Shown here: positions 51,495-60,116 of the stretch, one piece after another
How positions within the stretch are numbered: position 1 is the first letter of the stretch
Layout: each line of letters opens with the position of its first letter
Source of the DNA: Phascolarctobacterium sp.
Lineage (GTDB): Bacteria > Bacillota > Negativicutes > Acidaminococcales > Acidaminococcaceae
Direction: 5' to 3'
Length of the DNA stretch: 64,000 nucleotides
NCBI GenBank assembly: GCA_030540395.1
Contig: JAUNWI010000004.1
Coordinates: 62,001-126,000 of the forward strand
Position numbers and translations under genes: made by a program
The notes under the pieces: model-generated
Databases searched by the model: none
The model's input: only the letters and a program-made list of their open reading frames with translations
What the model was told of the DNA's origin: nothing

Positions 51495-53102
51495 ATGAAA
51501 ATTACTTTCTTAGGCGCAGCGCGTACTGTTACCGGCTCCTGCTACCTAATCGAGGTGGGTGCAAAAAAAATGCTGGTGGACTGCGGCATGTTCCAAGGCT
51601 CCAAGCTGGTCAAAGCATTTAACGAAAAAGAATTCCTCTTTAACCCCGGCGACATTGACGCCGTAGTTTTGACCCACGCCCATGTGGACCACAGTGGCCT
51701 GCTGCCCAAGCTCGTAAAAGAAGGCTATAATGGACCCATTTACTGCACCAAATCCACGGAAGAGCTGTGCTCCATCCTGCTGCCAGACAGCGCTCACATC
51801 CAGGAAAGCGATGCAGAATTTGCCAATCGTAAAGGCATGCGTGCTGGCAAAAAATTCGTGGAGCCCCTGTTTACAGTGGATGATGCTAACAGGGCACTGA
51901 AGCTTTTCAGAGTCAAAGACTTTGGCAAAGAATTCACCGTTATTCCTGGTGTTCGAGTTGTTCTGCGCGTGGCTGGCCATATTTTGGGCTCCGCCTTTAT
52001 TGAAATGACTGTTACCGAGGGCGACAAGCAAACCCGCCTTATTTTTACTGGCGATATTGGCCAACCAAACCAGCCCATTATCGACGACCCCTCCAAGCTG
52101 CCGCCGGCAGATTTTGTTGTGACCGAATCCACCTATGGCAATCGTGTGCACGAGGCCTATGACAAGGAGGGAGAGCTTGCTGAAATTGTCAACGATACCA
52201 TGGAGCGGGGTGGCAATTTAATCATTCCTGCCTTCGCCGTAGGTCGTACCCAAGTGCTTTTGTACTATTTCCAAAAGCTCATCAGCGAGGGGAAAATTCC
52301 CGAGGTGCCCATTTATGTGGATAGCCCCATGGCTAACAGGGCCACGGCCATCACTTTGACTAATCCGGAAGAATATGATGAAGAGGCGAGAGCGCTGTAC
52401 GAAATGCAGGGCCGCCGTCTTGTTGCTATGCACAACCTGCGCTTTACGGCTACTGCCCAGGAATCCATGGCCATTAATGATACCCCTGGTCCCAAGATTA
52501 TTTTGTCCGCCAGCGGCATGGCCGATGCGGGTCGCATTTTGCACCATTTGAAGCATAACCTGTGGCGCAAGGAATGCAGTGTGGTTTTCGCCGGCTTCCA
52601 GGCCGAGGGCTCCTTGGGGCGCCAAATTATCGAGGGTGCCAAAAAGGTAAAGATTATGGGCGAAACCATTAGCGTTTGCGCTAAGATTTACAACATGAAG
52701 GGCTTTTCCGCCCATGCAGATAAGGAACAGCTCATGGCCTGGTACAGCGGCATGCAGACCAGTCCCAAGGCCTTTTTTGTAACCCATGGTGAAATCGATG
52801 CCTCCCTGGCCCTAGCCGACGAGCTGGGCCGCAAGCTGGGCACTGCTACCTATGTACCGCATTTTGGTGATACTGTGGAAATCACTGGCACCGAGTGGCA
52901 GGTGCATGCTTCCGAGGTTGTGCAGGCAGAGCCTGCTGCATTGGAGCTGCGCTCTTACCTGCAGGGCATGGAAAGAGATTACCTCTTGCAGCGTAGCAAA
53001 ATCGAGCAGATTGTTACTCGCGATGCCGCCAAGGTGGACCTGGTACGCAAGAAGATGGAGAAGCTGCGTAAGTACATGGATGATTTGCTGAAGGATATTT
53101 AA
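51495..53102 (+). CDS. Metallo-beta-lactamase/beta-CASP RNase-like protein
   Basis: 535 aa. MBL motifs: TGSCYLIEVG, LTHAHVDHSGLLP, AGHILGSA and FTGDIGQ. The beta-CASP and RMMBL regions carry IIPAFAVGRTQVLLYY, VDSPMANRAT, IILSASGMADAGRILHHL and the terminal GFSAHADKEQLM with VTHGE. This set belongs to COG1236-type RNA-processing nucleases. The C-terminal helical extension (about 470-535) includes a charged coiled coil. AAGGAGG precedes the ATG. Confidence 0.92.
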   Translation: MKITFLGAARTVTGSCYLIEVGAKKMLVDCGMFQGSKLVKAFNEKEFLFNPGDIDAVVLTHAHVDHSGLLPKLVKEGYNGPIYCTKSTEELCSILLPDSAHIQESDAEFANRKGMRAGKKFVEPLFTVDDANRALKLFRVKDFGKEFTVIPGVRVVLRVAGHILGSAFIEMTVTEGDKQTRLIFTGDIGQPNQPIIDDPSKLPPADFVVTESTYGNRVHEAYDKEGELAEIVNDTMERGGNLIIPAFAVGRTQVLLYYFQKLISEGKIPEVPIYVDSPMANRATAITLTNPEEYDEEARALYEMQGRRLVAMHNLRFTATAQESMAINDTPGPKIILSASGMADAGRILHHLKHNLWRKECSVVFAGFQAEGSLGRQIIEGAKKVKIMGETISVCAKIYNMKGFSAHADKEQLMAWYSGMQTSPKAFFVTHGEIDASLALADELGRKLGTATYVPHFGDTVEITGTEWQVHASEVVQAEPAALELRSYLQGMERDYLLQRSKIEQIVTRDAAKVDLVRKKMEKLRKYMDDLLKDI

Positions 53103-53263
53103 GCTGGTGCGCAAGACTAGCTTGCCTGCACTTATATAAGGGATGCTGTTTGCGATGAAGGGAGCACACTTAGGCGTTGTGCGTTTACAGTGAATAGATT
53201 CCTCTTGTGGTGGTACTTGTGTTAAATCTTGCAAAAAAATAAGAAAAAAATACGCCAAAAAGC

Positions 53264-53292
53264 TTGACAGATACAAAGTGTGTTGTTATACT
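53264..53292 (+). promoter_or_regulatory. Promoter of the T-box transcript
   Basis: TTGACA, 17-base spacer, TATACT. Confidence 0.85.
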
Positions 53293-53298
53293 ATCTAT

Positions 53299-53552
53299 AA
53301 TTTACACCGAAGTGAATTACACATTATCCATCGGCTGTGAACAGGAATAAAATGACAACAGGCTTTAGAGAGTCAGCGGTTGGTGCAAGCTGACGAAATG
53401 GCGTTATTTTTCTCACCTGGGAGCCCTTGCTACGAGTTCGTCGTGAGATGATGTAGGAGCAAGCGTCAGCTGCGTTAAAGCTCAAGAGTATAATGTAGGG
53501 TGGTACCGCGTTAACGACGCCCCTACCGGCAGTGCCGGTAGGGGCTTTTCTT
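53299..53552 (+). promoter_or_regulatory. T-box leader (tRNA-sensing riboswitch)
   Basis: Contains the T-box sequence AGGGTGGTACCGCG at 53497-53510, the AGAGAG and GGTTGGTGCAA elements of Stem I, and a terminator GCCCCTACCGGCA/TGCCGGTAGGGGC (53519-53545) with TTTTCTT. The 5' half of the terminator can pair alternatively with the T-box as antiterminator. The lower Stem I helix is AAAATGAC (53349-53356) with GTTATTTT (53403-53410). The specifier lies in GAAATGGCG (53395-53403); AUG, UGG or GGC are all possible, so the amino acid is unresolved. Uncharged tRNA should turn on the downstream lyase gene. Confidence 0.93.
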
Positions 53553-53575
53553 ATGTCAGAGGAGGAATTAACTAT

Positions 53576-54442
53576 ATGCTTAATCCTGGTAAAAAATTGC
53601 GCGAGCGACTGGCTCGACCGGACATTTTGGTGCTGCCCGGTGTTTATGATGCACTATCTGCCAAGGTAGCTGTGCAGGCCGGCTTCGACGGCCTGGTAAT
53701 GGGGGGCTACGCCATCGCGGCTTCCCGCTTGGCGGAGCCCGATGTGGGCTATCTTTCCATGACAGAAATGGCAGCTGCCTTGCGCGTAATTACTAACGCT
53801 GTGGACGTTCCCGTTTTGGCAGACGGGGACACGGGTTATGGCAATGCGCTCAGCGTGCAGCGCACGCTGCGTGAATATGAGCACGCCGGCGCCGCCGGCG
53901 TGCTGTTCGAGGACCAGGTGTGGCCCAAGCGTTGCGGCCACATGGCGGGTAAGCAGGTCATTGAGGCCGCCGAGCACGCGCGTAAGCTGCGGGCGGCGGC
54001 GGACGCGAAGACCAACCCCGACACGTTGCTCATCGCCCGCACGGACTCCCGCGCTGTGTATGGCTTAGATGCAGCTATTGAGCGCGGCAAGCTGTACCTC
54101 GATAGCGGTGCTGAGGCGCTCTTTATCGAAGCGCCCCAAAACGAATGGGAGCTGGAGGAAATTGCCAAGGCCTTCCCGGACACTATTCTTCTTGCTAACA
54201 TGATTGAGGGCGGACGTACGCCGAACCTGACCAGCAAGGATTTGGAAAATCTGGGCTTTGACATCGTCTTTTGGCCCTGTACCCTGGTTTACACCGTAAC
54301 CAAGGCGCTAGGCGAAGTGCTGCGTACCCTGCGTGACGAGGGTACTACTAATAGTGTCCACGATAAAATGCTCAGCTTTAGTCAATTTAACAGCTTCATT
54401 GGTCTTGATGACTACAATGAACTGGATAAAAAATACAAATAA
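53576..54442 (+). CDS. Isocitrate lyase/PEP mutase family lyase
   Basis: 288 aa. Alpha/beta barrel with LVLPGVYDALSAKVAVQAG, metal-binding LADGDTGYGNAL, the catalytic loop VWPKRCGHMAGK (K-R-C-G-H) and LIARTDSRAVYGLDAAI. The cysteine in the loop points to C-C bond lyases such as 2-methylisocitrate or 2,3-dimethylmalate lyase rather than PEP mutase. The exact substrate is unknown. It is expressed from a T-box and followed by a TRAP transporter, suggesting that an imported carboxylate is cleaved or made. GGAGGAA precedes the ATG. Confidence 0.9.
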   Translation: MLNPGKKLRERLARPDILVLPGVYDALSAKVAVQAGFDGLVMGGYAIAASRLAEPDVGYLSMTEMAAALRVITNAVDVPVLADGDTGYGNALSVQRTLREYEHAGAAGVLFEDQVWPKRCGHMAGKQVIEAAEHARKLRAAADAKTNPDTLLIARTDSRAVYGLDAAIERGKLYLDSGAEALFIEAPQNEWELEEIAKAFPDTILLANMIEGGRTPNLTSKDLENLGFDIVFWPCTLVYTVTKALGEVLRTLRDEGTTNSVHDKMLSFSQFNSFIGLDDYNELDKKYK

Positions 54443-54502
54443 TAAATTTTTTTACAAACAAAAAATAAGCGAAGCTGCTTATGAAGAAAGGAAGTTGTGT
54501 TT

Positions 54503-55525
54503 ATGAAAATCTCCAAGAAGTTTACCGCTGTTGCTTTAATTGCTGCTATGGCTCTCATCGCTGGTTGTGGCGGTGGCGAAAAGAAGGCTGATGCTCCCAA
54601 AGGTGCTGACAAGAAGATCACCCTGAAATTGGCTGCTCAATTGCCCGCTTCTCACTGGCTAGTAAAAAATATGGATAACCTGAAAACCAAGGTTGCTGCT
54701 AAGACCAATAACACTGTAGAAATCCAAATTTCTGCTGCTGGCGCTACCTTTAAGGATAAAAACATGAACGATGCTATCGTATCCGGTGCTTTGGATATGG
54801 GCCTGAACACTGTTGGCCGTTGGGCACAGGTTATTCCCGCTATGAACGTATTTGACGTTCCCTTCCTGTTCCCCTCCTATGAACAAATTGACAAGGCTAT
54901 CGATGGTGGCGTTGGCAAGATGCTGGGCGACGAGCTGCAAAAGAAGGGCGTTCGTCCTTTGATTTGGGCTGACTATGGCTTTGTACAATTCGCTAACAAC
55001 AAAAAGCTCTGCAAGACTCCTGCTGACTTCGAAGGCATGAAGATTCGTGGCTATTCCAAATATTCCTCCGAAACCATTAAAGCTATCGGCGCTTCTTCTA
55101 CTACCATGAGCTCCGGTGAAGTTTACATGGCGATCAAGAACGGTACTCTGGATGGCCAAATCTCCGGTACTCCTGCTATGATCAGCCGCAAAATGTACGA
55201 GGTTCATAAATATCTGACCATTACCAACAATGCTTCTCCTGAATTCATCGTTGCTATGAACGAAAAATCCTTCCAAAAACTGAGCGCTAACCAACAGAAG
55301 GCTTTGCTGGAGGCTGCCCAAGAGGTTCGTGACGACATTCGTAAGCAAGCTAAGTCCGAAGATTTGAAGGCTAATGAAGAAATGAAGAAGAACGGCTGCG
55401 AGCTGTACTACATGACTCCGGAAGATATCAAGGTATGGCAAGCTAAGACCAAACCGGTTTGGGATCTGTTCATTAAAGAAAACGGTGAGGTTGGTAAGAA
55501 GCTCATCGAAATGTGCTCCAAATAA
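54503..55525 (+). CDS. dctP: TRAP transporter solute-binding lipoprotein (DctP family)
   Basis: 340 aa. Binds a carboxylate outside the membrane and delivers it to DctQM. Lipoprotein signal with lipobox LIAGC (cysteine near residue 24). DctP features: LKLAAQLPASHWLVKNMDNL, VFDVPFLFPSYEQID, GMKIRGYSKYSSETIKAIGA (with the substrate-binding arginine) and GEVYMAIKNGTLDGQISG. Codon use is strongly biased, suggesting high expression. The ATG follows AAAGGAAG; the GTG at 54497 is unlikely. Confidence 0.94.
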   Translation: MKISKKFTAVALIAAMALIAGCGGGEKKADAPKGADKKITLKLAAQLPASHWLVKNMDNLKTKVAAKTNNTVEIQISAAGATFKDKNMNDAIVSGALDMGLNTVGRWAQVIPAMNVFDVPFLFPSYEQIDKAIDGGVGKMLGDELQKKGVRPLIWADYGFVQFANNKKLCKTPADFEGMKIRGYSKYSSETIKAIGASSTTMSSGEVYMAIKNGTLDGQISGTPAMISRKMYEVHKYLTITNNASPEFIVAMNEKSFQKLSANQQKALLEAAQEVRDDIRKQAKSEDLKANEEMKKNGCELYYMTPEDIKVWQAKTKPVWDLFIKENGEVGKKLIEMCSK

Positions 55526-55559
55526 TAGTTCCGATTTTATTTGATTTGAATTTGCTTTG

Positions 55560-55589
55560 AAAAGGAGTCGCTTATAAGTGGCTCCTTTT
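55560..55589 (+). terminator. Intercistronic hairpin between dctP and dctQ
   Basis: AAAAGGAGTCGCTTATAAGT pairs with itself and the following GGCTCCTTTT in a nearly perfect palindrome. It is followed by TTTTAG, so it may act as a partial terminator or protect the dctP mRNA, lowering dctQM expression. Confidence 0.65.
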
Positions 55590-55607
55590 AGAATTGAGAG
55601 GTTATCT

Positions 55608-56126
55608 GTGAAAAGTTTTCTTGATGCAATGAAAAGCTTTTTGGATAAGGTTACCTATATTGTAGGCTGCTTTGCCGGATTGCTGATTTTTTGCTGTGGC
55701 ATGATGATTGCTTATGAGGTTGTGTGCCGCAGCGTCTTCAATGCCCCTACAGAGTGGGTTATGGAGCTGGCTACCTATTGCGTGACTGTTGCCGGCTTCT
55801 TGGGCATGAGCGTTACCTATGCTGCCAAAAAGCATATCCATGTTGACTTGCTTTTGACCCAGCTGAGCAAATCCACCTGCGATAAGCTGGAAATCGTGAC
55901 CACCTTAGTAGGCGCATTCTATAGCTTTATCTTCATGGTAAAGGGCGCTCAAATGGTTATGCTGTCCCATGAGCTGAACAACTGCGCTCCTACTACTTTG
56001 CAAACACCGCTGTGGATTCCTCAGTCCGCTATGCCGATTGGTATGGGCATTTTGTTCCTGTATTTAGTACATGACTTTTTAGAAAAGGTATATGTAACTT
56101 TTTGTAGCAAGGAGGTAAACGAATAA
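55608..56126 (+). CDS. dctQ: TRAP transporter small permease (DctQ family)
   Basis: About 172 aa with four transmembrane helices (about 20-40, 50-75, 95-115, 135-155). DctQ features: YEVVCRSVFNAPTEWVMELA, FLGMSVTYAAKKHIHVDLL and the end TPLWIPQSAMPIGMGILF. The GTG at 55608 follows AGAGG; the in-frame GTG at 55578 lies inside the hairpin and is not used. Overlaps dctM by one base. Confidence 0.92.
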   Translation: MKSFLDAMKSFLDKVTYIVGCFAGLLIFCCGMMIAYEVVCRSVFNAPTEWVMELATYCVTVAGFLGMSVTYAAKKHIHVDLLLTQLSKSTCDKLEIVTTLVGAFYSFIFMVKGAQMVMLSHELNNCAPTTLQTPLWIPQSAMPIGMGILFLYLVHDFLEKVYVTFCSKEVNE

Positions 56127-57406
56127 TGATTGCAACCTTTACCATTATTTTGTTTTTCCTGCTGCTGATTGGTCTGCCCGTAGCCTTTTCCTTAGGCATG
56201 GGCGGCATTGCCGGTATCTTTGCCTTTATGGGCGGTACCAGCGAGGCTCTCTCCCAGGTTCCCATTATTGGCTACCAATCCATTGATGACTTTGTTTTGA
56301 CTGCTGTGCCCCTGTATATCCTTATGAGCCAAATCCTTTTGGAGGGCAAGGTGGGCAGCAACCTGTTCGAGCTGGCTAATAAATGGCTGCGTCATTTGCC
56401 TGGCGGTTTGGGCATTGCTACCGTTATTGCCTGCGCTATTTTTGCGGCGATTACAGGCTCTTCCGTAGCCTGCGCTGTAACCATCGGCGCCATTGCCATT
56501 CCGGAAATGCTGTCCCGTGGCTATGACCGTGCTACCGTTTTGGGATCCGTAGCTGCTGGCGGTACCTTGGGTATTTTGATTCCTCCGTCCATTCCCATGA
56601 TTCTTTACAGCGCTATTACTGATGAATCCGTGGGCAAGCTGTTTATGTCCGGCGTTTTCCCCGGCGTAATCATGACCTTGATGTTCACTGCCATCGTAGT
56701 AATGCGTTCCCGCCATTTGAAGCGTGAGGCTCCGGCTACTTGGCAGGAGCGCATAGACGAGCTGAAGAAGTCCTTCTGGGGCCTGCTGCTGCCGGTTATT
56801 GTTGTTGGCGGTATCTACACCGGTATCTTTACTCCCACCGAAGCCGCTGCCATCGGCACTGTTTACAGCATTATCATCACCATGCTGATCTACAGAACCT
56901 TGACTCCCATGGATATGCCGAAAATCCTGAAGGACACTGTTAAGACCACCTGCATGATTTTTGCGATTATGATTGGTGCTAACCTGTTTGGCTTTGTATT
57001 GACCATTTTGGAAGCTCCGCAGGCTCTGACCGAGTCCGTGGTTGGCATTACCAACAACAAGTGGTTTGTTTTCTTAGCTATCAACATTCTGCTTTTGTTC
57101 CTGGGCACCATTTTGGAATCTGTTTCCATTATCTTTATCGCCCTGCCGATTATTTTCCCGCTTATTTGTAGCGTTGGCTTTGACCCCATTTGGTTCAACG
57201 TTGTTATGCTGTTGAATCTGGAGCTGGCCCTGATTACTCCGCCTGTAGGCATGAACCTGTTTGTATTGAAGGGCATCAGCCCGGATAGCTCTATGACTGA
57301 TATCGTAAAGGGCGTTATTCCCTTTGGCTTAGCCATGGCTCTTTTGATTCTCATTTTGTGCTTCTTCCCCGAGCTGGCCACCTGGCTGCCCTCTGTAGTT
57401 AAATAA
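56126..57406 (+). CDS. dctM: TRAP transporter large permease (DctM family)
   Basis: 426 aa, about 12 transmembrane helices; the channel subunit of the sodium-driven TRAP system. Features: FFLLLIGLPVAFSLGMGGIA, AAITGSSVACAVTIGAIAIP, GGTLGILIPPSIPMILYSAI, and ITPPVGMNLFVLKGIS at the end. Overlapping start and stop show coupling to dctQ. Typical imports are C4-dicarboxylates or related acids; the pairing with the lyase gene suggests a branched or 2-methyl carboxylate. A terminator follows. Confidence 0.95.
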   Translation: MIATFTIILFFLLLIGLPVAFSLGMGGIAGIFAFMGGTSEALSQVPIIGYQSIDDFVLTAVPLYILMSQILLEGKVGSNLFELANKWLRHLPGGLGIATVIACAIFAAITGSSVACAVTIGAIAIPEMLSRGYDRATVLGSVAAGGTLGILIPPSIPMILYSAITDESVGKLFMSGVFPGVIMTLMFTAIVVMRSRHLKREAPATWQERIDELKKSFWGLLLPVIVVGGIYTGIFTPTEAAAIGTVYSIIITMLIYRTLTPMDMPKILKDTVKTTCMIFAIMIGANLFGFVLTILEAPQALTESVVGITNNKWFVFLAINILLLFLGTILESVSIIFIALPIIFPLICSVGFDPIWFNVVMLLNLELALITPPVGMNLFVLKGISPDSSMTDIVKGVIPFGLAMALLILILCFFPELATWLPSVVK

Positions 57407-57426
57407 TTCAACTCCTCTCACTGTAT

Positions 57427-57462
57427 TGACCCGAGCCTGAATGATAGGCTCGGGTATTTTTT
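57427..57462 (+). terminator. Terminator of the TRAP operon
   Basis: ACCCGAGCCT/AGGCTCGGGT perfect stem, then ATTTTTT. Confidence 0.9.
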
Positions 57463-57509
57463 GTGCTTCTAAAGAGCTTGCATGGCAGGATTTTTTTGCT
57501 AAAAAATAC

Positions 57510-57538
57510 TTGCCAAATTCTTTAATCTATGGTATTAT
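57510..57538 (+). promoter_or_regulatory. Promoter of second tRNA operon
   Basis: TTGCCA, 17-base spacer, TATTAT with TGG extension, 26 bases before tRNA-Asp. Confidence 0.75.
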
Positions 57539-57563
57539 ATATACCTGTCAGACACCTGACATT

Positions 57564-57640
57564 GGCCCGGTGGTTCAGTTGGTTAGAATGCCGCCCTGTC
57601 ACGGCGGAGGTCGTGGGTTCGAGTCCCATCCGGGTCGCCA
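57564..57640 (+). tRNA. tRNA-Asp (GTC)
   Basis: Reads identical to the copy at 9734 over all 77 bases, including the encoded CCA. Confidence 0.97.
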
Positions 57641-57642
57641 AT

Positions 57643-57717
<75 letters not shown>

Positions 57718-57718
57718 T

Positions 57719-57792
57719 AGGGGTATAGTTCAATGGTAGAGCACCGGTCTCCAAAACCGTCGATCTGGGTTCGAGTCCTAGTACCCCTGCCA
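57719..57792 (+). tRNA. tRNA-Trp (CCA)
   Basis: 74-base cloverleaf with acceptor AGGGGTA/TACCCCT, anticodon CCA, CCA end encoded; one base after tRNA-Gly. Confidence 0.96.
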
Positions 57793-57802
57793 TTAAAAAA
57801 TT

Positions 57803-57844
57803 AGCCTAAGAACATTAATCTTGTTCTTGGGCTTTTATTTTTTT
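57803..57844 (+). terminator. Terminator of second tRNA operon
   Basis: GCCTAAGAAC/GTTCTTGGGC stem, then TTTTATTTTTTT. Confidence 0.88.
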
Positions 57845-57966
57845 GCAAGTCTTGCCTTTTGACTACCTTTTCTGCGGAAAAAGTGCTATAATTTTAAAAG
57901 ACAAATTGTTATTGAATTGTCATTTTGTTATGTACTAAATTGCAATAGAAATGAAGGAGTTTTCAC

Positions 57967-59091
57967 ATGATTAATGAAGCTAGACTGTTAAATGAATTTA
58001 TTGAGCTGGTTAGCGTTCCCTGCCCCAGCAAGGACGAAAAGGCGGAAGCCGAGCTGATTATGGCTAAGCTGCGGGAGCTGGGCTTGGAGCCTGTTATGGA
58101 CAAGGCCAACGAAAAAACTGGCGGTACCTGCGGCAATGTGTGGGCCTATGTAAAGGGCACTGTGGCCGATGCACCTACGTTACTTTTTGAAGCGCACATG
58201 GATTCTGTAGCACCCACCACTGGCACCAAGGTTGTGCGCAAGGATGGTGTGCTCTATAGCGATGGCACCACTACCTTGGGCGGTGACGATAAAGTGGGTG
58301 TAGCCGGTATGCTGGAGGCAGTGCGTGCGCTGAAGGAGGATGGCGTGGCTCATGGCGATATCCAGCTGCTTTTTACCATCAGCGAAGAAATTGGCTGCCT
58401 TGGCGTTGTCAATCTGGATAAATCCTGGATTAAGGCTGATTACGGTTATTGCATGGATATTGGTGGCAATATGGGCGAAATCACCTATGCTGCTCCCAAG
58501 CTTTACGATATTTACGTTACGGTAAAGGGCAAGGCTGCCCATGCAGGCATTGCTCCGGAAGAAGGCGTAAACGCTATTATGCTTGCTGCGGAGGCACTGA
58601 GCAAGCTGCCTGCCTATGGCCGTATTGATGAAGAAACCACCTTTAATATTGGCGTTTTCAATGCTGGCATTGGCACTAACATCGTTTGCCCCGAGGCTAA
58701 ATTTGTTATCGATATGCGCTCTTTAAATGTACCGAAGCTGGAAAAGCTCAAGGACGACACCATTGCCCTGATTAAAGAGACAGTTGAGACTGGCAATGGT
58801 CAGGTAGAATTTGAAGTTGTGGAGGGCTGCCCCGCAGTGGAGCTTTCCAAGGACCATCCCTGCATCGAGCTGGCTAAGCGTTCTGCGGAGCGCTTGGGCT
58901 TTAAGGTGGAGCTCAAGACTACCGGTGGCTGCAGTGATGGCAACTATCTTTGCGGCTACGGCCTGCCCTGCGGCCTTTTGGCAACGGGCATGAGCAATGT
59001 GCATACTACGGAAGAATATTTGAAGGAAAGCGATTTGTACGACACTGCCCGCTGGATTTATGAAACCGTGAAGGTGGCAGCGGAAAAATAA
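57967..59091 (+). CDS. M20 family peptidase (tripeptidase T-like)
   Basis: 374 aa. Zinc exopeptidase probably removing N-terminal residues from small peptides. Metal ligands fit FEAHMDSVAP (His, with catalytic Asp), LGGDDKVGVAG (bridging Asp), TISEEIGCLG (catalytic and binding Glu), YCMDIGG and VHTTEEYL. The dimerisation domain is in the middle (about 180-290). Named PepT-like by layout; true substrate range unknown. GAAGGAG precedes the ATG. Xth follows ten bases after. Confidence 0.9.
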   Translation: MINEARLLNEFIELVSVPCPSKDEKAEAELIMAKLRELGLEPVMDKANEKTGGTCGNVWAYVKGTVADAPTLLFEAHMDSVAPTTGTKVVRKDGVLYSDGTTTLGGDDKVGVAGMLEAVRALKEDGVAHGDIQLLFTISEEIGCLGVVNLDKSWIKADYGYCMDIGGNMGEITYAAPKLYDIYVTVKGKAAHAGIAPEEGVNAIMLAAEALSKLPAYGRIDEETTFNIGVFNAGIGTNIVCPEAKFVIDMRSLNVPKLEKLKDDTIALIKETVETGNGQVEFEVVEGCPAVELSKDHPCIELAKRSAERLGFKVELKTTGGCSDGNYLCGYGLPCGLLATGMSNVHTTEEYLKESDLYDTARWIYETVKVAAEK

Positions 59092-59101
59092 GAGGTGACT
59101 T

Positions 59102-59854
59102 ATGAAATTATATTCTTGGAATGTGAACGGCCTCAGGGCTTGCATGAATAAGGGCTTTGCGGACTTTTTGGCAGCTGCGGACCCGGATGTGATTTGCTTG
59201 CAGGAAACGAAAATGCAAAGAGAGCAGGCGACCTTTGATTTCCCGGGCTACGAGGAGTATTGGAACAGCGCTGAGAAAAAGGGTTACAGCGGCACTGCTA
59301 TTTTTACCAAGCAAGTGCCCTTAAATGTGACTTATGATTTGGGCATCGAGGAGCATGACAAGGAGGGTCGCGTGATTACCGCGGAATATCCCGACTTTTT
59401 CCTCGTGACCGTTTATACTCCTAACTCTCAAAGGGAGCTGGCTCGTTTGGATTATCGCATGGTGTGGGAGGAGGTTTTCTTAGCTTATTTGCAAAAGCTG
59501 GATGCCATTAAGCCCGTGGTTGTGTGTGGCGACCTTAACGTAGCAGCGGAGGAAATCGACCTCAAGAATCCAAAAACCAATCGCATGAACGCTGGCTTTA
59601 CGGACCAGGAGCGCGAAAAATTCCGCATTTTGAAGGCGGCAGGCTTTGTGGATACCTTCCGCTATCTGCATCCGGAGGAAGTAAAATACAGCTGGTGGAG
59701 CTATATGTTTAAAGCCCGCGAAAAGAATGCTGGTTGGCGTATTGACTACTTTGTTGTTTCCGAACGCATTAAAGACAAGGTGAAGAGTGCCGAGATTCAT
59801 AATGATGTTTTTGGCAGTGACCATTGCCCGGTGAGCATCGAATTAGAGTTTTAA
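59102..59854 (+). CDS. xth: Exodeoxyribonuclease III
   Basis: 250 aa. AP endonuclease and 3' exonuclease for base-excision repair. Motifs: [78 protein letters not shown] and [11 protein letters not shown]. Length and motif order match the family. Follows the M20 peptidase closely behind AGAGGTG and is probably cotranscribed. Confidence 0.96.
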   Translation: MKLYSWNVNGLRACMNKGFADFLAAADPDVICLQETKMQREQATFDFPGYEEYWNSAEKKGYSGTAIFTKQVPLNVTYDLGIEEHDKEGRVITAEYPDFFLVTVYTPNSQRELARLDYRMVWEEVFLAYLQKLDAIKPVVVCGDLNVAAEEIDLKNPKTNRMNAGFTDQEREKFRILKAAGFVDTFRYLHPEEVKYSWWSYMFKAREKNAGWRIDYFVVSERIKDKVKSAEIHNDVFGSDHCPVSIELEF

Positions 59855-59874
59855 AAATCGCCACATTCTGGTGC

Positions 59875-59903
59875 TTGACGAATCCCTACTAAAGCTCTAT
59901 AAT
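59875..59903 (+). promoter_or_regulatory. Promoter of the riboflavin operon
   Basis: TTGACG, 17-base spacer, TATAAT, just upstream of the FMN riboswitch. Confidence 0.85.
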
Positions 59904-59925
59904 TAAAATAACTTCATAAGGTGAA

Positions 59926-60030
59926 CCTTTGGGGCAGGGTGCAATTCCCTACCGGCGGTAAAGTCCGCGAGCCTTCGGGCACGAGCAGGCGCAATTCCTG
60001 CACCGACAGTATAGTCTGGATGAGAAAAGG
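59926..60030 (+). promoter_or_regulatory. FMN riboswitch (RFN element)
   Basis: Contains the conserved RFN blocks GGGGCAGGGTG, TTCCCTACCGGCGGTAAAGT, CCGCGAGCC, and GACAGTATAGTCTGGATGAG with GAAAAGG at the end. It binds FMN and controls the terminator at 60047-60085, lowering riboflavin gene expression when FMN is plentiful. Confidence 0.96.
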
Positions 60031-60046
60031 TGGCTAATTTGTATCT

Positions 60047-60085
60047 AACCGCACGGGCTCCCTAGGTCTGGTGCGGTTTTCTTTT
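60047..60085 (+). terminator. FMN-riboswitch-controlled terminator
   Basis: AACCGCAC/GTGCGGTT stem, then TTTTCTTTT. Confidence 0.88.
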
Positions 60086-60116
60086 AGCTTCCTAAGTTGA
60101 AGTGAAGGTGATTAGT

